A DNA stretch of 64,000 bases, taken from NCBI RefSeq assembly GCF_019511605.1, contig NZ_JAEUAV010000001.1, positions 124,001 through 188,000 on the forward strand, read 5' to 3'. A model generated the notes under the pieces. That model worked only from the letters and a program-made list of their open reading frames with translations, ran no database searches and was not told the origin of the DNA. Positions 60,295 through 64,000 of the stretch are shown piece by piece (position 1 is the stretch's first letter; the number at the start of each line of letters is the position of its first letter). The DNA is from Paraburkholderia phenoliruptrix (lineage in GTDB: Bacteria > Pseudomonadota > Gammaproteobacteria > Burkholderiales > Burkholderiaceae). The position numbers and the translations under genes are program-made.

Positions 60295-60885
60295 CTAAGC
60301 GCCGGCCGCCAGCCAGACGACCGTCAGAGAACGCACGCCCTGCGCGCCGCGGATGAGTACGCCTTCTATGTCCGCAGTTGCGGAAGGCCCCGTGACCAGC
60401 ACCGCATAGCGAGCGTCGCGGAAGTCGTCGCGCCGGTAGACGTCTTGCAAGCCGTCCACCAGTTGCGCCGGATCGAGCAGCACCACCAGATGCTGCACGA
60501 TATAGCCCAACGCATTCACCACGTACTCGCGTTCGCTGAACCACACCGAACCCGTCTCCGCGACGCCGAAACGCGCGCGCACCACGCCAACGTCGATGTC
60601 CTGCAACGATGCAGGCTGCGTGTCGGCGGTCAGCGCGCGCGTGCCGGGCACTTGAGCGGTAGCCGATACGATGGACACGGCCGCACCGAAACGCTCACGA
60701 ATCAGCCCGGTCACGCTGGATGCGCTCTGCGCCTCGACACATGTACCGCCCATCGTTTCCAACGCAGCCGTAAAGCGCGCGCGCAGGTCGCCGCCTACCG
60801 GATTGAACAGCGGCACCTCGGGACGGGGCCGCGCGGCCGGTTGCGCCTCGCGCACTCTGGCGAGAAAAGCCTCACGCGTTGCCAT
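60295..60885 (-). CDS. lutC: lactate utilization protein C (LUD domain)
   Basis: A 196-residue subunit of the LutABC L-lactate dehydrogenase complex. LUD-domain features: a central VGVVRARFGVAETGSVWF block and the C-terminal AVLVTGPSATADIEGVLIRGAQG. The ATG at 60885 has GGAGG just upstream and lies inside the end of lutB (14-bp overlap), so translation is coupled. Last gene of the operon. Confidence 0.93.
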   Translation of the reverse strand: MATREAFLARVREAQPAARPRPEVPLFNPVGGDLRARFTAALETMGGTCVEAQSASSVTGLIRERFGAAVSIVSATAQVPGTRALTADTQPASLQDIDVGVVRARFGVAETGSVWFSEREYVVNALGYIVQHLVVLLDPAQLVDGLQDVYRRDDFRDARYAVLVTGPSATADIEGVLIRGAQGVRSLTVVWLAAGA

Positions 60886-62263
60886 CGCCACCTCCGCGGT
60901 TTTTCTTGTACCAGGCATGGAAAGTCTGTTTCGGCGGCTCGGGCAACTCGCGTTGTCTGCCCCAGATGTTCAGCGGGTTGTACAGCACGAAGTTGGGCAG
61001 CCGCCGCAATGCGCCGCTCATCGACGCGACCGTCGCGCGATACAGGGTCGGGCTCGCCAGCAGACGCCCTGCCATCTTCAACACTTCCTGCTTCACGAAG
61101 GGCACTTCGTGTCGCTCGGCAATCACCGTGCGCCATTTGTAGATCTGCTCGTGAATGTTGATCTTCACCGGACACACGTTCGTGCAGCTGCCGTTGAGTG
61201 TGGAGGCGAACGGCAACGCGCTATAGCGTTTGAGGTCGAAGGTCGGGTTGATGATCGCGCCGATCGGACCCGAGTACGTGCCGCCATACGAGAGCCCGCC
61301 GCTGCGCCGGTACACCGGACAGGTATTCATGCACGCGCCGCAGCGGATGCATTTGAGCGAGTACCAGAAGTCCTCCATCGCAAGCCGTTCCGAGCGGCCA
61401 TGATCGACGAGGATGAAATGCATCTCCGCCCCCGGACGCGGCGCGCGGAAATGCGACGTGTACTGCGTCACCGGCGAACCGAGAGCACTGCGTGACAGCA
61501 TACGAATGAACACGCCGAGATCGGCGACCTTGGGAATCAGCTTCTCGATGCCGATCGACGCAATGTGCAACGGCGGCACGTTTGCCGAAAGATCCGCGTT
61601 GCCCTCGTTCGTGCACACGACGACGGTGCCGGTTTCCGCCACCGCGAAATTGCAGCCGGTCATACCCGCTGTTTTCTCGCGCACGAAGTACGGCCGCGTG
61701 TTCATGCGCTGGCTTTCCGCGAGGTAGTGAATGTCGCTGTTGTGCGGATCGGTGCCGATGGTCCGGCCGAACAGTTGCGCGACATCGGCACGTAGTTTAT
61801 GAACCGCGGGCACGACCATATGACTCGGGTCCTGATGATCGAGCTGCTGGATGCGTTCGCCCAGATCCGTTTCCATCACCGTTATGCCGCGCGGCTCGAG
61901 ATATTCGCGCATCCGGCATTCGTCGGTGAGCATCGACTTGCTTTTGACGAGCGTGGTCATGCCGCGCTCCGACATGATCTTGTGCACGAGCGCGTTGTGC
62001 TCTTCGGCAGTCGCAGCCCAATGCACTACAACACCGTTCGCCTCGGCCGCCGCCGCAAACTGTTCGAGGTACTGCGACAAATGCGACAGCGTATGTTCCT
62101 TGATGCCTGACGCCAGCTCGCGCAGCGTCTCCCATTCGGCAATTGCCTGCGCCTGCGCGTCGCGCTTTTGCCGCAAATCCCATAGACGTCTGTCGTGAAA
62201 CGCAACGTGCTCCGTCTTTTTGATGAAGTCGCCGGCTGCCTTTGCGTGGTCGATGCGGCTCAT
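60872..62263 (-). CDS. lutB: lactate utilization iron-sulfur protein B
   Basis: A 463-residue iron-sulfur subunit. The N-terminal two thirds is a LUD domain (VAETGTVVVCTNEGNADLSANVPPLHI); the ferredoxin part has two [4Fe-4S] clusters with CIRCGACMNTCPVYRR and CTNVCPVK. With LutA and LutC it oxidises L-lactate to pyruvate. The frame opens earlier, but ATG 62263 overlaps the lutA stop by 4 bp and matches the family start. Confidence 0.94.
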   Translation of the reverse strand: MSRIDHAKAAGDFIKKTEHVAFHDRRLWDLRQKRDAQAQAIAEWETLRELASGIKEHTLSHLSQYLEQFAAAAEANGVVVHWAATAEEHNALVHKIMSERGMTTLVKSKSMLTDECRMREYLEPRGITVMETDLGERIQQLDHQDPSHMVVPAVHKLRADVAQLFGRTIGTDPHNSDIHYLAESQRMNTRPYFVREKTAGMTGCNFAVAETGTVVVCTNEGNADLSANVPPLHIASIGIEKLIPKVADLGVFIRMLSRSALGSPVTQYTSHFRAPRPGAEMHFILVDHGRSERLAMEDFWYSLKCIRCGACMNTCPVYRRSGGLSYGGTYSGPIGAIINPTFDLKRYSALPFASTLNGSCTNVCPVKINIHEQIYKWRTVIAERHEVPFVKQEVLKMAGRLLASPTLYRATVASMSGALRRLPNFVLYNPLNIWGRQRELPEPPKQTFHAWYKKNRGGGDGNA

Positions 62264-63003
62264 GCGCGCGCCCCGTTGAGCACTTGCGCGATGTGAATAA
62301 AGCGCGCGTCCGCCTTCATGCGTTCCGCACAGCCTTGCTGGTGCATGAGGCACGACATGTCGCCCGACACGATGTATTGCGCGCCCGCGTTCAGATGATC
62401 GCGCACCTTGTCCTGCCCCATGCGCACGGAGACCGGCTCTTCGGTCACCGAGAAGGTGCCGCCAAAGCCGCAGCATTCGTCCGGACGCAACGGCTTGACG
62501 AATTCGATGCTCTTTACGCCCTCCAGCAAAGTGCGCGGTTTCGAAAACGGCTGCCCCGCCACTTCCGACATCGACGCCTCCTTCAGATGCCGCAACGCGC
62601 TGCAACTGTTGTGCAGGCCGACCCGATACGGAAACTCGGCCCACGGGAATTCGCGCGCGCCCACCACGTCGTGCAGAAACTCGACCAGTTCGTACGCGCT
62701 TGCTCGCACCTTCCTCACTTCGTCGGTCTGCTCGATTGCAGTGAGATGCTCACGCACGTGGTGTATGCAGCTTGCGGAGGGCCCGACGATGTAGTCGTAG
62801 CCCGCGAAATTGCGCGCAAACACGCGCTCGGCCCCGGCAGCGTCGGCGTGCGCGCCGCTATTGGCCATCGGCTGGCCGCAACAGGTCTGCTCTTGCGGAT
62901 AGTCGACCTCGATGCCGAAGCGCTCGAGCAACTCGAGCGTGGCGATGCCGACTTCGGGATAGAACGCATCGATAAAGCACGGGATAAATAGTGCGACTTT
63001 CAT
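62260..63003 (-). CDS. lutA: lactate utilization (Fe-S) oxidoreductase A
   Basis: A 247-residue CCG-domain protein with two cysteine-rich motifs: TCCGQPMANSG and DECCGFGGTFS, like glycolate oxidase GlcF and heterodisulfide reductase subunits. It carries electrons in the LutABC complex. The frame reaches 63051, but ATG 63003 begins with VALFIPCFIDAFYP, as in the family. First gene of lutABC; a promoter, operator and repeat array lie upstream. Confidence 0.94.
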   Translation of the reverse strand: MKVALFIPCFIDAFYPEVGIATLELLERFGIEVDYPQEQTCCGQPMANSGAHADAAGAERVFARNFAGYDYIVGPSASCIHHVREHLTAIEQTDEVRKVRASAYELVEFLHDVVGAREFPWAEFPYRVGLHNSCSALRHLKEASMSEVAGQPFSKPRTLLEGVKSIEFVKPLRPDECCGFGGTFSVTEEPVSVRMGQDKVRDHLNAGAQYIVSGDMSCLMHQQGCAERMKADARFIHIAQVLNGARA

Positions 63004-63062
63004 GTGTTCATGAATTGACGAGGGAAGCGACGTGTGGACGGGCGGGCTCATGGACCGCTTGT

Positions 63063-63110
63063 CCGATTAACCGATTAACCGATTAACCGATTGTCCGATT
63101 TACCGATGAA
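63063..63110. repeat. six 8-bp tandem repeats in the lutA leader
   Basis: CCGATTAA occurs three times without change (63063-63086), then as CCGATTGT, CCGATTTA and CCGATGAA. The array lies 60-107 bp before the lutA ATG and within the presumed untranslated leader. Confidence 0.9.
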
Positions 63111-63162
63111 CCTGTGGGACGCGTGCGGGGATGCCGCCAGCCCGTCGGCAAGGCCGGTCAGC

Positions 63163-63175
63163 TTGGTCAGACCAA
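63163..63175. promoter_or_regulatory. GntR/FadR-type operator of lutABC
   Basis: TTGGTCAGACCAA is a perfect palindrome around a central A and fits the FadR-subfamily pattern (T-x-GT-x3-AC-x-A) used by PdhR, LldR and LutR-like repressors. It lies right after the -10 box, over the expected start of transcription, so binding would block RNA polymerase. Confidence 0.8.
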
Positions 63176-63204
63176 AATATAAGGAAGTCGCCGGTAACTG
63201 TCAA
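63176..63204 (-). promoter_or_regulatory. sigma-70 promoter of lutABC
   Basis: On the minus strand, a perfect TTGACA (63204-63199) and TATATT (63181-63176) are separated by 17 bp. This is the best promoter match in the window and points into lutA. Confidence 0.85.
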
Positions 63205-63236
63205 TTCGAACATGGCGGCTCGCGGCGGGCGTGACC

Positions 63237-63273
63237 ATGCCATTGGCCGCGCGCCACGCGCGGCCAATGGCAT
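63237..63273 (-). terminator. long hairpin after the regulator gene
   Basis: A 17-bp perfect inverted repeat (63237-63253 with 63257-63273) with a 3-nt loop lies 40 bp past the regulator stop and upstream of the lut promoter. No T-tract follows on either strand, so it may separate the two units by a rho-independent-like or processing mechanism. Confidence 0.55.
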
Positions 63274-63313
63274 CCGTAAGTGGTAAAGCAGAAACGAAAG
63301 GCGCGTGCGAGGG

Positions 63314-64000
63314 CTACAGCTTCGCCGCATCCTCCTGATAAATCTCGCGGACAAACGCGAGATGCCGCTCGGCGGCCTTGCGCGCTTTTTGCGCGTCGCG
63401 CGCCATGACCGCGTCGTAGATGGCTTGATGCTGGCTCATCAGTTGCTTTTCCATCGCCTCGTCGTAGTCGATCAGGCGATGGTACTGCCGCATGCCTTCG
63501 CCAATCAGCGTATGGATCCCGTGCATCACATGGGCGAGCGCTATGTTATGCGTGGAGTCGGCAATCGCAAGATGAAACGCGGCGTCCAGTTCGGCGAGAT
63601 TCACGCGGTCTTGCGACTGCGACGCCGCCTTCAAGGCCTCGAACGCCGTCCTGATCTTGCGAAGGTCGGCTGCGGTGGCGCGCTCGGCGGCATACACAGT
63701 GGAAATGGATTCGAGCCCCTGGCGAAGCTCCAGAATGTCGGCACTGGTACGCGGGTTCTGCAGAAGCAACTCGGCAAGCGGCCGCGAAATGATCGGTGCG
63801 GTCAGGTCGACCACGGTAAAGCCGCCCCGCCCCGAAGTGGCGATATAGCCGTCCGATTCCAGCCGGATCAATGCCTCGCGCAACGAAGGCCGCGACACGG
63901 CCAGTTGCGTGGCCAGATCGCGCTCAGCCGGCAAACGGTCGCCTGGCATCAGCGTGCCGTCCGAGATCAATTGCTTGATCTGATCGGCAACCACGTCGGA
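63314..64000 (-). CDS. FadR-type GntR regulator, probable lactate regulator (5' end beyond window)
   Basis: At least 228 residues are present; the reading frame continues past position 64000, so the N-terminus is missing. The winged helix is clear (DGTLMPGDRLPAERDLATQLAVSRPSLREALIRLESDGYI), followed by an FCD ligand-binding domain with metal-binding histidines (AFHLAIADSTHN, HMIGEGM-like helix, SQHQAIYDAV, AAERHLAFV). Neighbouring lutABC and the palindrome at 63163 make it the likely lactate-responsive repressor (LutR/LldR-like). A frame start at GTG 63994 is probably internal. Confidence 0.88.
   Translation of the reverse strand, partial: SDVVADQIKQLISDGTLMPGDRLPAERDLATQLAVSRPSLREALIRLESDGYIATSGRGGFTVVDLTAPIISRPLAELLLQNPRTSADILELRQGLESISTVYAAERATAADLRKIRTAFEALKAASQSQDRVNLAELDAAFHLAIADSTHNIALAHVMHGIHTLIGEGMRQYHRLIDYDEAMEKQLMSQHQAIYDAVMARDAQKARKAAERHLAFVREIYQEDAAKL

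Larger units (their letters stand above)
63004..63313. other. 310-bp control region between lutR and lutA
   Basis: Gene-free. It contains, moving away from lutA: six 8-bp repeats (63063-63110), a palindromic operator (63163-63175), a consensus promoter (63176-63204) and a long hairpin (63237-63273) after the regulator gene. The leader from the presumed start of transcription to lutA is about 165 nt. Confidence 0.8.

Noticed and set aside
63063..63110. CRISPR-like array
   Set aside because: Units are 8 bp without spacers; this is a simple tandem repeat.
63100..63354. 84-residue minus-strand frame over the lut control region
   Set aside because: It overlaps the regulator end, promoter and operator, and has no protein-like features.

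Overview
The window is high-GC DNA with long open frames, -24/-12 and sigma-70 promoters and gene families typical of the Burkholderiaceae. Best inference: a plant- or soil-associated Paraburkholderia/Burkholderia replicon, possibly a second chromosome (ACC deaminase with an Lrp-type regulator, lutABC, a VpsR-like sigma-54 regulator, MipA, a class II aldolase cluster, cobalamin genes). No rRNA, tRNA, transposase, integrase or CRISPR array was recognised, so this looks like resident rather than mobile DNA.

Layout. 0-2.7 kb: truncated beta-carbonic anhydrase, DUF1488 protein, DHA2 drug efflux transporter. 2.7-11.7 kb: two divergent cobalamin (corrin ring) operons, cobL-cbiD-cobK-cobM on the minus strand and cobG-cobH-cobI-cbiG/cobJ on the plus strand; the plus operon begins with a cobalamin riboswitch. 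11.8-15.5 kb: SbcC/SbcD-like ATPase and nuclease pair. 15.8-19.2 kb: DUF445 protein and AI-2E family transporter. 19.2-23.4 kb: reductase, class II aldolase and aromatic aminotransferase, with a divergent LysR regulator that may be leaderless. 23.4-29.7 kb: four-gene signalling operon (large CHASE3/GAF hybrid kinase, CheR, CheB catalytic domain, REC-kinase). 29.9-34 kb: periplasmic trehalase, MipA, exported MsrA. 34-37.7 kb: acdR-type regulator and acdS (ACC deaminase), a LysR regulator and a pirin. 37.8-40.3 kb: ahpC-ahpF peroxidase system with a good OxyR site. 40.3-45.5 kb: PrpR-like sigma-54 activator divergent from an isocitrate lyase/PEP mutase family gene with a -24/-12 promoter, then a second DHA2 transporter. 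45.5-49.5 kb: acetyltransferase, prolyl-4-hydroxylase-like dioxygenase, NTF2-like protein, nicotinamide phosphoribosyltransferase, small hypothetical. 49.5-50.9 kb: gene-poor. 50.9-55.8 kb: VpsR-like sigma-54 regulator and MscS-type channel. 55.8-60.3 kb: FAN1-type nuclease and XPD/DinG-like helicase with a RecB-type nuclease domain, preceded by an almost perfect LexA box. 60.3-64 kb: lutABC L-lactate oxidation operon with its GntR regulator (truncated by the right edge), a consensus promoter and a palindromic operator.

The strongest candidate for a little-described system is the FAN1-helicase pair with its SOS box and Ala/Lys/Thr-rich repeat tail. Also notable: several unrelated genes (cobG, cbiG/cobJ, the FAN1 gene, the VpsR-like gene) carry in-frame tandem repeats coding for low-complexity linkers or tails, and lutA has six 8-bp repeats in its leader.
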